Below are positions 11,624 to 22,936 of a DNA stretch of 64,000 nt, piece by piece. The stretch covers positions 1 through 64,000 of the forward strand of contig CAVTGB010000021.1 in the NCBI GenBank assembly GCA_963734125.1, given 5' to 3'. The notes beneath the pieces were generated by a model. It saw only the letters and a program-made list of their open reading frames with translations, searched no databases and was not told where the DNA came from. The position numbers and the translations under genes are program-made. Source of the DNA: DATARH01 sp963734125 (lineage in GTDB: Bacteria; Pseudomonadota; Alphaproteobacteria; ATCC43930; CGMCC-115725). Each line of letters opens with the position of its first letter. The stretch's first letter is position 1.

Positions 11624-14600
11624 ATGCACGTGCCGGATAAGTTGAAGATCGCAAAAAGCACAGCCGTAGCCGCCTTGCTGCTCGGCCTAAGCTGCGCCAT
11701 TTCCACTGCAGCTTCGGCGAGTTCATGCACCAGCTCGATCATCGGCACCCAACGATCCCCAATACGCACCTGCCGAATAAATCGCGGCGGGCAGCGTGAC
11801 GTTCAACGGGGAGGAGTGGTACTTCTACGATTGCATCCCGCAAAGCGCGCCCTCCGCGACCGATTCCGAGGGCGCCGGCGGGATGAGCGAGAACAAGGCT
11901 TGGGCCACGTATGGTTACGGCCGCAGCGATGTGATCGTTGCTTACATCGAGGGCGGCATCAATTGGCGGCAGGGCGCGTCTTCCGACGATCGGCTAAGGG
12001 CATATCTAAATTGCGGCGAACTACCGGCACCGGAGAAAGCTAACGGGTCGACTGTCGCAGGAAGCTCGCCGGGGTGCTTGAACCCGACCCAGAAATACGA
12101 CCTCGACGGCGATGGCGCGATCACCGTCAATGACTACGTGAACGATCCGCGCGTGCATCAGCCCTTTCTCCACTCCGCCGCCGGCGGCATCACCGCCGAG
12201 GATTTGATCGTCGCCTTCAGCGACGGCCAGGATAACGATCACAACGGCTACGTCGACGATATATCGGGCTGGAACTTCCATCGCGACACCAACGATCCGC
12301 AAACCGACAACAGCGTCTACACGCACTCCGACGACGAGTCGGCCCAGTTGCTGGGCCAGGAAAATAACAACAGTCAAGGGGTTGGCGTTTGTCCCAATTG
12401 CCGCCTGCTTTCGATCAAGGCGGGCGACGAGGCGATCGATCGGCCCGACCGCGTGGCGGAGGCGATCGTGTTCGCGGTGGATGCGGGCGCGAAGGTCATC
12501 GACGTTACCTCTTCCACGCTGGGCCATTCGCCGGCGTTAATCGGAGCCGCTCAATACGCATACAACCACGGCGTCGTCATCGCGTGGGCCAGCAACGATT
12601 TCGAATCGGCCGACCACACCGAAGGCATGCGCTTTCCGCACGTCTGGCCCGGCAATTCGATCGTTTCGGATCAGACCAACCGCTCGGGAACTTCGTCGTC
12701 CAGCGACCGCGACCGCGGTCACTTTCCGCTCGCGGTCGTCATTGACCTCCTATCGGGCCGCACTCGCTGTTCAGCGTGCCGAACGACGACGGCTCGACTT
12801 CCACCGGCACTCCGACGCAGGCGGGCGTGGCGGCGATGGTGATCAGCGCCGGCCTCGACGCCACCGCGGCGCATCAGATCTACTTCTCCGCTCAACGCCA
12901 ATGAGGTTGAGCAGGTCGTGCGCTCGACCGCTTCTCCGATCAACTACACGCCCTGTTCAACCTGTTTTCCCGGTGTGCCCGGCGCCGAATTCAACCTCCA
13001 GTACGGCTACGGACGTCCTAATCTCTATCTTGCGATGCAGGCCGTCCATGCCGGCACGATTCCGCCGACCGCCGATATCGAGTCGCCCAATTGGTACCAG
13101 GAGGTCGATCCCACCATCGTGAGGTTCCTGCCCGTCACTACGGCGGTCGCCGCGCGGCGTTCACATTCGTACACATGGCAATTGCAGTATGGCCTTGGCC
13201 CGCGAGCCGCTCGATAACGCCTTCACCACCATTGCGAGCGGAAACGGAAATCAGGCGCGGACGATAAGGTCCAGCTTCGATTTGAGCCAGGTTCCGTCCT
13301 CCTTCTGGAGCGGTAGCTACACCGCGCCCACGCCGGACCGCCTCTCGATCGAGCAATACGACGTAACGCTGCGGGTGGTCGTTACCGACAATCGCGGACT
13401 GGTCGGCGAGGATCGGCGGGTTTTCCATTTGCGGCACAACAGCGCCGAACTGGCGGGATTTCCAAAGTACTTGGGAACGTCGCTGGAGGCGGGAGCGACG
13501 ATGGCCGATATCGAGGGGCACGGCACCCTCGACACGATCGTCGCCGGTTCCGACGGCAGCGTCCATGCGATCCGTCCCGACGGCACCGAAGCACCCGGAT
13601 TCCCCGTCTTCACCAACCTCGCGCGCGGTGTCGCCCCGGCCTATCCGTACAACTACCTGGCGGCACGCGCCTGGAAATCGGGCCAGGTGCCGCTGCCTCA
13701 CGATCCGATCGCGGGTCCGCTCGCGGTAGGCGATCTCGATCACAGCGGCGCGCTCGACATCGTGGTGACGACGCTCGACGGTTACGTGTACGTCTGGGAC
13801 GGCGCGGGACGGCTGCGCAGCGGTTTCCCGGTTGCGACCGACCGCAGCGTCGAGCGCCAGTCGGTGCCGCCGCCGAAGACACCGGATTCGTACAATCCGA
13901 TGACGGGTTCGTTCGGGGGCGCGGCCCTGGGCGATCTTGAGGGCAACGGCAACCTTGACATTGTAATGTCTGGCTGGGACGCCAAGATTTACGCATGGCG
14001 TCCCGACGGAACTCCAGTCCCCGGATGGCCGGTGGATGCGGCCGATATTCCGTCTTCCGCGATTCCCTCCGGCGGGACCTACACGCACGATCCGAAAATC
14101 GTTGACACGCCGACCCTGGTCGATCTCAATGGCGACGGCCATCCCGGACGTGCTCGTCGGTCTTCAGGACACCGTTCAGGGTTCGGAGGCCACCACTTAC
14201 GTCACCGCGTTTTCGTCCACCGGGCAATTGCTGCCCAACTTTCCCGCTCCAACTCATCACCCTTGCGCAAGGCTACGGAACGGCGACCGATTTCGTAACC
14301 TTGGCGTGCAGGCTACCCGCGCGCTGACCACGCCGTCGCGGCCCGATCGGAATCGCCAACCCTGAACTTGGCCCCAACTATCTAATCGAGTTCGCAGACA
14401 GCAATCTGCACTCACGAAGGAAGAGCCTTGGCGTCTTTGCCGGCCGAGGGATCGCTGCAGCAGGATTCGCCGGTGGTTCACTTCACCAGTGGGGTGTCGA
14501 TCGGCAATCTGCTGGGCGGCGACACGCCGCAGATGGTCGATGCGGGCGTGGCCGCGGCTACGACCTCTTGAGCGCGATCGAAGACTACCCCCGGACTCGG

Positions 14601-17119
14601 AATCCGGGTGCGAAACGCGATATCGGCTTGGGACGCGGTTACCGGCGCCAATCTGCCGCAGTACACTCAGGAAATTCAGGGACTCGCGTTCTTCGGCGCT
14701 CCGGCGATCGCCGACATCACCGGCGACGGCAACCCCGACATCATACTGGCCACGGACTCGGCCGCGCTGCATCGGCTTCGACGGCACCACCGGACAGCCG
14801 ATACCCGGATGGCCGCAATGGACCGGTGGATGGTCGCTCGCTGCGCCGGCGGTCGGAGACCTGACCGGGCAGCGGCACGGTGGACGTCGCCGTCACCACC
14901 CGCGAGGGCTATCTGCACGTTTACACGACGCCGGGCCTTACTTCGGCCAATCACGAGGCATGGCATTGGCATCAGAACGATCGCAACACGGGACATTACG
15001 GCGATGACACCCGGCCGCCTTCGGCGATCGACGATCTTGGCGGTTTCGCTGCGGCGGCGCCACCGACACGCTGACCTTCACCGCCGTCGGCGACGATTGG
15101 AAGTCCGATGGCCCGGCCGCGTCGTACCAGGTATTCGCGTCGAGCGCGCCGATCACGCAGGACAATGTCGGTTCGGCGACCGTTATCCCGGTCGATAATG
15201 CCCGCAGTCACCCGGTTCGCAGGAACGATAACCGTGCCTCATCAGGCGGGAATGAACTTACTACGCGGTTCGCGCGATCGATCACGTCGGCAATATCGGC
15301 CCGCTGCCGGTGGGGGCCGGCGCTATCGCCAACCTGATTCTCGCGCCGGGGGCCGGTTTGGCGTTCGGCAACGTGCAATGGGGTGACACGAGCGCGCTCA
15401 ACGTTACCGTGAAAAATTATCAGCAGGTCGCGGTTTCGCTGAGCGCGAGCCTGGCCGGAACCCAAGCGGGCGACTTCGCCATCACCGGCGGCACCTGCGG
15501 GACGACGCTCGGGGCGGCGGTTTCGGCCGCGACGCCAACCACCTGCACTCTCGCGATCGCCTTCGGCCCGGGGCGCGTTGGGCAGCGAGTCGGCGGCGCT
15601 GATGGTTGCCGACAGCCCCGACGCCACCGCTCCGCATACGCTGTCGATCGGCACCGGCGCAACGATTCCGGCGATCGTGACTCCGGGTGAATTGCTCTAC
15701 GGCTCGCTCGCCATGTCGAGCACGCAGACCCGGAGCATCACGGTGACCAACCTCGCCAGCGTGCCGATCGCAATCGGACCCAACACCATAGGCGGTGACG
15801 CGGCGGCCGACTACGCCATCGCCCGCGGCAGTTGCGGGGCGATACTCGCCGGCGGTTCGAGCTGCACGATTGACGTGACCTTCCAGCCCACCGCTGGAGG
15901 ACCGCGCACGGCGTTCGCGACAATCAACGATGCGATCGATCCGATCAGCCCGCGCACCGTATTCTTGTCCGGCACGGGAATAGCGGCGACGCCGACGCCA
16001 ACGGAGACCCCGGGCGTTACTCCAACGGCCACGCCGACGCCGCCGCCAACTCCGACGCCGACCGCAACTCCGACCGCCACCCCGGTGCTATTTGCGGCCA
16101 GCCCTGACGACAGCGAGGTGGATGCCTATCCACTAAACGCCAGCGGCGCCGCCGCGGCGCTGGACACGATCTCCGTCGACGACGCCAATGCCGATCTGCT
16201 CATTGCGGACGGCGTCGCGGTGGATTCAAGCGGAAACATCTATGTGGCGACCTATTACAGCGCCGGATGTCCCATGCCGCCCGGCACGCCGGAGATTCCC
16301 GGCAACGGCGGTGTGATGGTCTATCCGGCCGGCAGCGACGGCGACGCGGCGCCGAGTGCCATCATCGCGGGGGCAGTCTGCGGCACCGATAACACCATGT
16401 TTTCAAATCCGCTCGCCGTCGCGCTGGACTGGGGCGGGAACATCTACGTTGCGAACGCCGGCGGCAGCGTCACGGTCTATCCCGCCCTGGCCGGCGCCAC
16501 CGGTAACCTTAACGAAGCTCCGAGCGCCGCCATCAGCGGCGCCGCCACCGGGCTTGAATGGCCCGATGGGATCGCGCTGGATTCGAACGCGAACATCTAC
16601 GTGACGAACGAATTTGGCGGGGCCAACGGATACGGCAGCGTCACCGTCTACCCGGCCGGAGCCAACGGCGATGTGACGCCAACCGCCACCATCGCGAACC
16701 CGAACGTCGACGGTACCGGCGGCAACGCCGGCGATCTCACCGGCCTGAATTACCCCGATGGGATCGCGCTGGATTCAAGCGCGAACATCTACGTGGCGAA
16801 CGAATTTGGCGGGGCCAACGGATACGGCAGCGTCACTGTCTATGCCGTCGGCGCCAGCGGTAACATCGCGCCAATCGCGGCCATCGCCAACACCAACGCC
16901 GACAGTACCGGCGGGAACGCGGGCGACAACACCGGGCTGCAGTCGCCTGCGGGCATCGCGATCGATTCCGGCGGAAACATCTACGTGGCGAACGATTGCG
17001 GCTTCAGCTGCGGCACGATCACCGTCTATCCGCCCGGCAGCAATGGCAATGTTGCGCCAGCCGCGGCCATCACCGGCACTGCAGCCGGCGCACTCGCAAT
17101 CGGCCCGCCCGGCCCATGA
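11624..17119 (+). CDS. Giant exported S8-peptidase-like / FG-GAP / choice-of-anchor D / NHL protein (many frameshifts)
   Basis: About 1,830 codons if read across slips. A signal peptide opens at ATG 11624 (STAVAALLLGLSCAISTAASA). A subtilisin-like domain follows: VIVAYIEGGINW at the Asp site, THSDDESAQLLGQENN at the His site, and STSTGTPTQAGVAAMV at the Ser site. By spacing to the conserved NN and P, His and Ser are kept, but the Asp position is Glu. Next come FG-GAP/VCBS repeats (GDLDHSGALDIVVTTLDG, DLNGDGHP), tandem choice-of-anchor D domains (TVTNLASVPIAIGPNTIGGD), a TPT stalk near 15990-16080 and an NHL-type propeller (DSSGNIYVATYY and similar). Slips are frequent between 11780 and 15590. 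Two adjacent genes remain possible, but I see no spacer or new start. Probably a cell-surface or secreted protein, perhaps a T2SS client. Confidence 0.65.
16562..16650 (+). repeat. 89-bp direct repeat in the NHL propeller, copy 1
   Basis: This segment is almost identical to 16754-16842, one 192-bp period (64 residues) downstream; only a few bases differ. Both encode a blade beginning PDGIALDS and running through NEFGGANGYGSVTVY. DNA-level identity this high suggests recent duplication of one blade or gene conversion. Confidence 0.8.
16754..16842 (+). repeat. 89-bp direct repeat in the NHL propeller, copy 2
   Basis: Second copy of the 89-bp blade-encoding repeat that begins at 16562. The two copies sit in the same frame and preserve the reading frame of the propeller. 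Confidence 0.8.
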
Positions 17120-17144
17120 TGCCGGCCGCCGCCCGGCCGCGTGG

Positions 17145-18493
17145 TTATTCGGCAGGTTGATCGGGCTTGGGATTGACGGGATCGATCGGCAATTCAGCGA
17201 TTAGCGTGAGGCCGCGGGCGCCAATCCGTTCTTCCAGCCCGCCACCCGCCGCCTCGGCCATCGTGCGCGCGAGGTACAACCCCAGTCCACGCGCCATGCC
17301 GCCGCGGCTGTCCTTGGGCCGCTCGAACAGTTGCTGCACCTCCGAAGCGGTCAGCATGGCGCCATTGTCGGTCACATCGATCACGATCCATCGGCCGCGC
17401 GTCGCGGTATGAAGCAACACGTCGCCGCCCACCATCCGGCTCATCGCAAAGGCGACCAGGTTCTTGACGATTCGGTCGCAAATGGCGGGGATCGAGCCGG
17501 CACTTGGTGGGCAGGTGCGAAAACTCGGTGCGCAGCCCCAGGCCGCGGCGGCGCGCCTGGAGGGCGCAATCCTTTGCGACTTCGGCAATCAGGACGTTCG
17601 GATCGACGTCGACCGGAACCGGTACGAGCAGCACGGTCCTCGACGGCATAGAAGTCGAGCACATTGCCGACCACGAAATCGATGTTCCACGCGGTCGCGC
17701 CAATTGCGCGCGAGCAGTTCGGCGCGCTCCTTGCCCGTGATGCTCGTCGTCTTCGAGCAGGTTGGCGTATCCGCTCAGCGCCGCGGCGGGGCTGCGGATG
17801 TCATGCGACATCGTGGCAATCTGGCCCTCGCGGAAGCGCGCGGCGTGTTCCAGGTCCTTGACCTGCCGGTCCAGGCGGTGGCGATAGCGATCGATCAGAA
17901 TGATACGGCTTGCGCAAACGCGACTGCGGCAATCAATCCGAACCAGCGATAAACATGGAATCTATTCGGAATCGGCACGAGCCAATTCGCCGCCGCATAG
18001 CCGGCAATCGCCATCGCGCCGACCGCGAATTGCGATTCGGACCCCAGCTAACGAAGCCCAGGGTCACGATCGGATAAAGCGCGATCACAATGAAACGCGT
18101 TTCCGGATTGCTGCGAGAAATAGCTGGTTGCGGTGACCATCGCAATCAGAAAGGCGAGGTATAAGATAGTCAAGTCTTTGTGGTGGCGCTTGAACAATTC
18201 CGTCCAGAGCATGATCAGAAACAAGCAGGGAGACGACCAGCAGCATCCATCGCACATGCGACGCAAGAGTGACCGGGCCGCCGCTCGCCCTAAGGAGGTT
18301 GTGTACCACCTGCGCCACGAGCATGAAAAGAGCCAGCGTGCCGGCCACTTTGAGGACGCGTAGCGCCTCTTCGTCGTCCTCAGTCCAGACCGATCGTCGC
18401 GCGGCGCCCGGCGGTCCCGGCGTCGTCCGGCCCAGGCCGGAGGTCGCGCCGGATGCGGAAGCTTGCTGGGACGGATTCGGGATTTCCCCGCAC
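17145..18493 (-). CDS. Membrane sensor histidine kinase (frameshifts, start uncertain)
   Basis: Likely two-component sensor. The N-terminal part contains several membrane segments, e.g. VAGTLALFMLVAQVVHNLL and LTILYLAFLIAMVTATSYF, read in different frames between 18400 and 18000. The phosphoacceptor box is MSHDIRSPAAALSGYANLLE at about 17811-17750, with His as the expected acceptor. The ATP-binding domain shows the N-box (RIVKNLVAFAM), the DVTDNGA G1 motif and GLGLYLARTMAEAAGG (G2), ending PKPDQPAE and TAA at 17145. The order H-box, N, G1, G2 is standard. Slips occur near 17700, 17550 and in the membrane part. The start lies just after the aminotransferase stop; a GTG near 18493 is possible but not decisive. 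No response regulator gene is adjacent. Confidence 0.75.
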
Positions 18494-18518
18494 GGGGAAG
18501 AGTGGGAAAAATTTGTTA

Positions 18519-19721
18519 TCAGCGGCGGATTGCATCGAGGGCCTCTTTCATCGCGTTCAACCCGAAATCGATCTCCGCCGGCGCGATCGTCAACGGCGGC
18601 GCGATCCGCACCACCGCGTCGGCGTTGAGCGTCCAATTCACATTACGCCGCGCGCGATCGTCTCCGCAACCAAGCGGCGGGCGAGCGCGGCGGTGCGGAA
18701 TTCCACTCCGATCAAGGCGCCCCAGTCCGCGCACCGCCGCGATCTCGGGCGCGTTAAGACCGCGCAGCCGGCGAATTATCTCGGCGCCCGCTTGCGCGGC
18801 TGTTTCGGGCAGGCGATCGCGAACAATTACCTTCAATGCGGCCATCCCGGCCGCGCAGGAAAGCGGATGGCCACCGAAGGTCGTGATATGGCCGAGCGGA
18901 GGATCGTGTGCGAGCACGCCGATTACCTCGTCGCGGCCGCAGAACGCGCCCAGCGGCAGCCCGCCGCCAATCGCCTTCGCCAGTCACGATAATATCCGGC
19001 ACGACGCCGAAATGCTCCAGCGCGAACAGCTTGCCGGTCCGGCCCAAGCCGGTCAGTACTTCGTCGAAGATGAGCAGCGCGCCCGCGCGGTCGCATCGAT
19101 CGCGCAAGGCGCGCATGAAAGCGGCCGTAGGGATGCGCACCCCGGCCTCGGACTGCACCGGCTCGACGATCGCGGCGGCGATCGAATCGTCGATCGCATC
19201 GAGCGCGACCGCATATCGCCGAACGGGAGATGCGCGACCGGACCGGGCAGCGGTCCGAACGGCGCGCGGAAGGCGGGATTGCCGGCCAGCGCCAGCGCCG
19301 CCATCGTGTCGCCGTGATAAGCGCCGTCGAAGGCGGCAAACCCGTCGCGGCCGGTGAACTTGCGCGCGGCCTTGAGCGCGCCTTCGATCGCTTCGGCCCC
19401 GCTGTTGGTGAAATAGACCCGCTCAAGCGGCGGCGGCAGCAATTCCGCCAGACGGGCCGCGTAGCGGGCCTGGCTTTCGATCACGTATTCGCCGTACACC
19501 ATCACGTGCAGATGACGCCGCATCTGCGCGTCGATCGCCGCGATCACTTCGGGATGTCCATGGCCGAGCGCGGAGACGCCAATTCCGGCGATGAAGTCGA
19601 GATAGCGGCGGCCATCGGCGGCGATGAGCCACGCGCCCTCGGCGCGCTCGATCTCAAGGCCGATCGGCGCGTCCGAAGTCCACGCCAGATTGCGCCGGAA
19701 CAGGCCGCCCACTTCGCTCAT
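18519..19721 (-). CDS. Class III PLP-dependent aminotransferase (frameshifts)
   Basis: Fold-type I omega-aminotransferase of the acetylornithine / 4-aminobutyrate class. From ATG 19721 it reads SEVGGLFRRNLAWTSDAP, then YLDFIAGIGVSALGHGHP, FTNSGAEAIEGALKAARK (PLP phosphate region) and AFDGAYHGDTMAALALAG. After a slip near 19200 it continues AAAIVEPVQSEAGV, then LLIFDEVLTGLGRTGKLF with the cofactor Asp. A slip near 18985 exposes LAKAIGGGLPLGAF with the Schiff-base Lys. The C-terminus ends EALDAIRR, TGA 18521-18519. Its start sits at the end of luxC, probably as an ATGA overlap, making it the third gene of a luxE-luxC-aminotransferase unit. An aldehyde produced by LuxC could be its amino acceptor; that is inference. 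It could instead act on ornithine-like substrates. Confidence 0.8.
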
Positions 19722-21008
19722 CGGCCCCCGCAATCAAATCGAGGAACGCCCCGCCGCCGTGACGCCATTGGGGCGGCGGCGATTGCATCGCGCCCGGCTC
19801 GCACACGTGCGATACGCCAAGGGAACGGGCGGTCTCGCACAGCGAAGATCGCTCCGGCTCATCCGCGGCGACGGCAAACGCTTCGAGGCTCCCGCCGCGG
19901 GAGCAAGGCGTTCGCGCAATTCGGAACGATTCCGCACCGCGCTGACGTACACGGTCCGGAAGCCTGGCGAAACTGTGAACGCGGCGCCCGGATCGTAAGA
20001 TTACCGTCCAATCCAGGCGCGGACCTTCCCACAATTCGATCGGCTCGCCCGCGATACGGCGCCATCGGGCCGTCTCGCGAGCACGGCGGACCGCGGCGGC
20101 ATCGTCAAGCCCAAGGGCGGCGGGAGCTGGCATCGAACGAGCCAGCCGCTCAAGCGCGTCCGCCAGCGCCGCCGCGAAATCGACGCGCCCGATCGATCCC
20201 GGCACCGATCGCGAACACATGATGCGGCGACAGGCGGCCAAGTTGCTCGAACAGGGTCACGTCGCGGGCAAGCGCCTCCGCAACATCGTGGAGCGCAAGC
20301 GCATCGAATTGCTCCGCCATGACTGCGGCGGCGCTCACTCGGCTGGGAAAGCCGACGAGCGAACGTGCGCATTGGCCGATCGCGGCGATAGTGGCGTCGT
20401 CGCCGTAGGCGGCGATCGCGTCGCAAGCGGCGATCAGCGCGGCGGCCAGATCGGTTCGAGAGCGCTCCCAGTTGAAAACGACGATCCTCGCGCCGAGGCC
20501 CGGATCGCATGAGCGGCCGTGCGCGCAAATTCGGCGAAGAAGACTGGCTCCGCCGTGGCGGTCTTGATCGCCAGGCCGGCGTCCGGCGATGAGCGCGGCG
20601 GCGGCTTCGTGGATCTCCGGCGCCTGCGATGTTGCCGGCCATGATGAATCCGAACGCACCGGGGCGGGCGGTTCGCGCGAGCGACGCCAATCGCGCGGCC
20701 ATCGAATCGAGCGCCTCGCGCGTGAACGGCGCGAGCATCGCGTCTATGGAGGCGTCGAGCAGCTTCATGGAAAATCCCGTCCGCTGGGCGATTTGCGCGA
20801 TCGCGGCGCGCCGGGGCGGAAACCCGCGATCGCGCCAGCGATCGATTGCGCGGGTAAGCGCGGCGGCGCATCGGTGGAGCGCTGAAATTATCGGCTGCGG
20901 CGGTCCGCACGCGCGCGATCGCGCCGGTGACCCGGCCAGGGAAAGCGGAACGGACGAATCGCGGGGGGTGCCGTGCGCGCTTTCCCGGCGCCGCGATTGC
21001 GCATTCAT
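19718..21008 (-). CDS. luxC: LuxC-type acyl-CoA reductase (frameshifts)
   Basis: Aldehyde-dehydrogenase-fold reductase that converts an activated fatty acid to the aldehyde. ATG 21008 overlaps the stop of the upstream gene as ATGA. The N-terminal half holds SALHRCAAALTRAIDRWRD and FSMKLLDASIDAMLAPFT, then GFIMAGNIAGAG, a glycine-rich nucleotide-binding turn. After slips at about 20620 and 20480 the chain continues AALIAACDAIAAYGDDATI and LARDVTLFEQLGRLSPHHVF. In LuxC relatives I expect a Cys in the Q-x-x-C-x-S-P position; here it is Arg, so activity or base accuracy is in doubt. The C-terminus reads PPPQWRHGGGAFLDLIAG. As read, this frame runs to 19654; one base less in the G-run near 19725 gives a TGA overlapping the aminotransferase ATG, which I prefer. 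Confidence 0.72.
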
Positions 21009-22165
21009 TGCCGCGGCTCCGGCGCGATCGCGGCGAATTGCGCGATCGCAAGCGCGCATCCGCGCGGCGCTCCAGTTCCCGCGCGGCCCAGCACGCGGAC
21101 GCGGCCGTTTTCCACGACGCCATAATCCTCGGTGATGATCGCCGACACCGAGTCCACGTTGGCGAGATCGAAGAATCCGAGCACGCCTGGATTGCGATCG
21201 CGCAGCGGTTCAAGCGTAACCGGATCACGCGCGGTGACGCGCAGCCACGGCGGCGGGATTTTGAAGCGTTCGGCGGCGTCCGGCGCGCCGGGCGTGTTAA
21301 GCGGAGTAGCGTCGTAGAGTTGCGAGCAAAGCTCGGTCATCCCGTATTCGTTGACGATCAGCCCGGGCGCGACGCCCAGGATCGCGCCGGCCGCGTGCAA
21401 CAATTCGGATCGCACGAGCGGAACCGCCTGTCCCTTGGCGCCGCCGGTGTCCATGATCCGGGAGCCGGGCGCGAGCCGGAGATTTTCACCCCGCCCGCGA
21501 AGATAATCGAGCAACGCCGCAAGCGCGGCGGTCGTGCCCAGAACGCTGGCCGGTTCGCCGCGCGCCGCCGTATCGGCAAGGAATCGCGCCGCGCCGGCGA
21601 GGTCAACCCGATCGCGCGACGCGGCCATCATGGCCGCGCCGGTTCCGAATTCCTCGATCGCCCATCCGATCATCGCCGACAGCGACGACTCGGGCATCGC
21701 GCCGCCCGCCGGATGGAGCGCGAGCATCGCGGTGCGCCGCCCGTCCGGATAAAGCATCGTGCGCAGGTGCGCGATCGCGGAGGCGCGGTAAATCTCGGGA
21801 CGCGGGACGAAATGGCGTCCGCGGCGATCCGCTCCCGCGGTCGTGCCGCTGGTCATAAAGATCACGCGCGTCGTTCCCGCCAGTGCATCTGCGGCTTAAA
21901 GATCGGCGAATTTGAAGGCGACATTGTCGATCGCCGGGATTTCATCGACGCTCGCACCTCCGCCGGCCCGATCCCGCGCTCTTCGCAGAAGCGGCGATAG
22001 GCCGGGACATTGTCGAACTGATGATGGAAGAGCTGCCAGCGCGAGTCTCTCGAACGACTCCGCCGCCGGGCTGTGGATAAATGAGAGGATCCGGTCGTGG
22101 ATGGACGTGGAACTTGGTTCGCCGCGCGGCATCGAAATGATGATGGCATCGGCGCCCGAGGGCAT
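21005..22165 (-). CDS. luxE: LuxE-type acyl-protein synthetase / AMP-ligase (frameshift and in-frame stop)
   Basis: LuxE activates a fatty acid with ATP and passes the acyl group to the reductase. ATG 22165 opens a frame reading SSTSIHDRILSFIHSPAAES, which slips near 22035 into QLFHHQFDNVPAYRRFCEER, the usual LuxE N-terminal region. The nucleotide motif is FMTSGTTAGADRRGRH, followed by AMLALHPAG, SLSAMIGWAIEEFG, RIMDTGGAKGQAVPLVR, NEYGMTELCSQLYD and GVLGFFDLANVDSVSAI. A TAA at about 21900 interrupts the frame just after KFADL, before FMTSGTT; the sequence on both sides matches the family. The gene ends at TGA 21007-21005, overlapping luxC. The two genes would form a fatty acid reductase; no luxA, luxB or luxD gene is near. 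Confidence 0.78.
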
Positions 22166-22418
22166 TCAATCCCAGCTGGACGGACCGCTATCGCACCCAG
22201 ATTTGCCTGTATTTACGCGCCTATAGGATTCGTCTAGACTGCGTGCTGGAAGTAGTGGCGGTGCGGATGTCCGCAGCGGATGGCCGGCAGAAGGTCCTGA
22301 ATCAGGCAGCATCAATCGAGCGATTTTGTCTGCCGTTGGCGTGAAACCAGTTTTGCGCTTGCGGCGTACATCTGCTAGTAAAGGGTGCGGTCGGCATCCG
22401 GGAAGAGGGCGTGGCCAG

Positions 22419-22832
22419 ATGAAGAAATTTTTAAGCGGCGTTGTGCTGGGATTCCTCGTGAGTTGTGCGGCTGCGTTCGCCGCCTCCGACATGAACCACA
22501 ACGGCGGGTTCTGGCAGCGTCTCAATCATTCCGCCAAGGACGGCTACGTCAACGGCTATTCCGACGCGATGCGGGTGAGCGTGGCCAAACTCGACGAACT
22601 AAACGTGGCGGCCGACCTGTTCCATTGGAAGGGCGCGCGAAAAATTATCCATCAGTTGTCCGGGCAGCTCTCGATGAATGAGATCACGCCCACCCAGGCG
22701 GTCCAGCGGCTGGATGACTTGTACTCCAACCAGAAGTACAGCGAACTGGACATCGGGTCGGCGATTCAGGCGCTGACGATCCGCGCGAGCGAGACCGCGC
22801 TACCCCCAGCGCCGCTAAAAGGCGCGAAGTAA
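22419..22832 (+). CDS. Small secreted protein of unknown function
   Basis: 137 residues, intact frame. ATG 22419 opens a clear Sec signal peptide (MKKFLSGVVLGFLVSCAAAF then AAS), so the mature protein is periplasmic or secreted, about 115 residues, with no cysteine. The mature part is polar and probably helical (DGYVNGYSDAMRVSVAKLDE, QLSMNEITPTQAVQRLDDLY). I do not recognise a family. An upstream in-frame ATG at 22326 would place the signal sequence 31 residues inside, so 22419 is the likely start. A good terminator follows at 22857, so it is probably transcribed alone. Confidence 0.75.
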   Translation: MKKFLSGVVLGFLVSCAAAFAASDMNHNGGFWQRLNHSAKDGYVNGYSDAMRVSVAKLDELNVAADLFHWKGARKIIHQLSGQLSMNEITPTQAVQRLDDLYSNQKYSELDIGSAIQALTIRASETALPPAPLKGAK

Positions 22833-22856
22833 TTTCGATCGAGGAAGCGGCAAGCA

Positions 22857-22884
22857 GGCGGTTCCGGCGGGGGCCGCCTTTTTT
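22857..22884 (+). terminator. Rho-independent terminator
   Basis: GGCGG (22857-22861) pairs with CCGCC (22874-22878) around a 12-base loop and is followed directly by six T residues (22879-22884). It sits 25 bases after the stop of the small secreted protein gene on the same strand. Confidence 0.75.
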
Positions 22885-22936
22885 ATGCTTGAAAGCCCCC
22901 GGCGGCGGACTTAGCTTAGTCCGCGGAGCATTCCCT

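Noticed and set aside
11700..12860. Loss of the catalytic Ser in the S8-like domain
   Set aside because: The first impression from GTPTQAG was a missing Ser, but aligning on the conserved Pro four residues later places Ser in STSTGTP. Only the Asp position deviates.
19718..22165. Bioluminescence operon
   Set aside because: luxC and luxE homologues are present but no luxA, luxB, luxD or luxI/luxR gene is visible.
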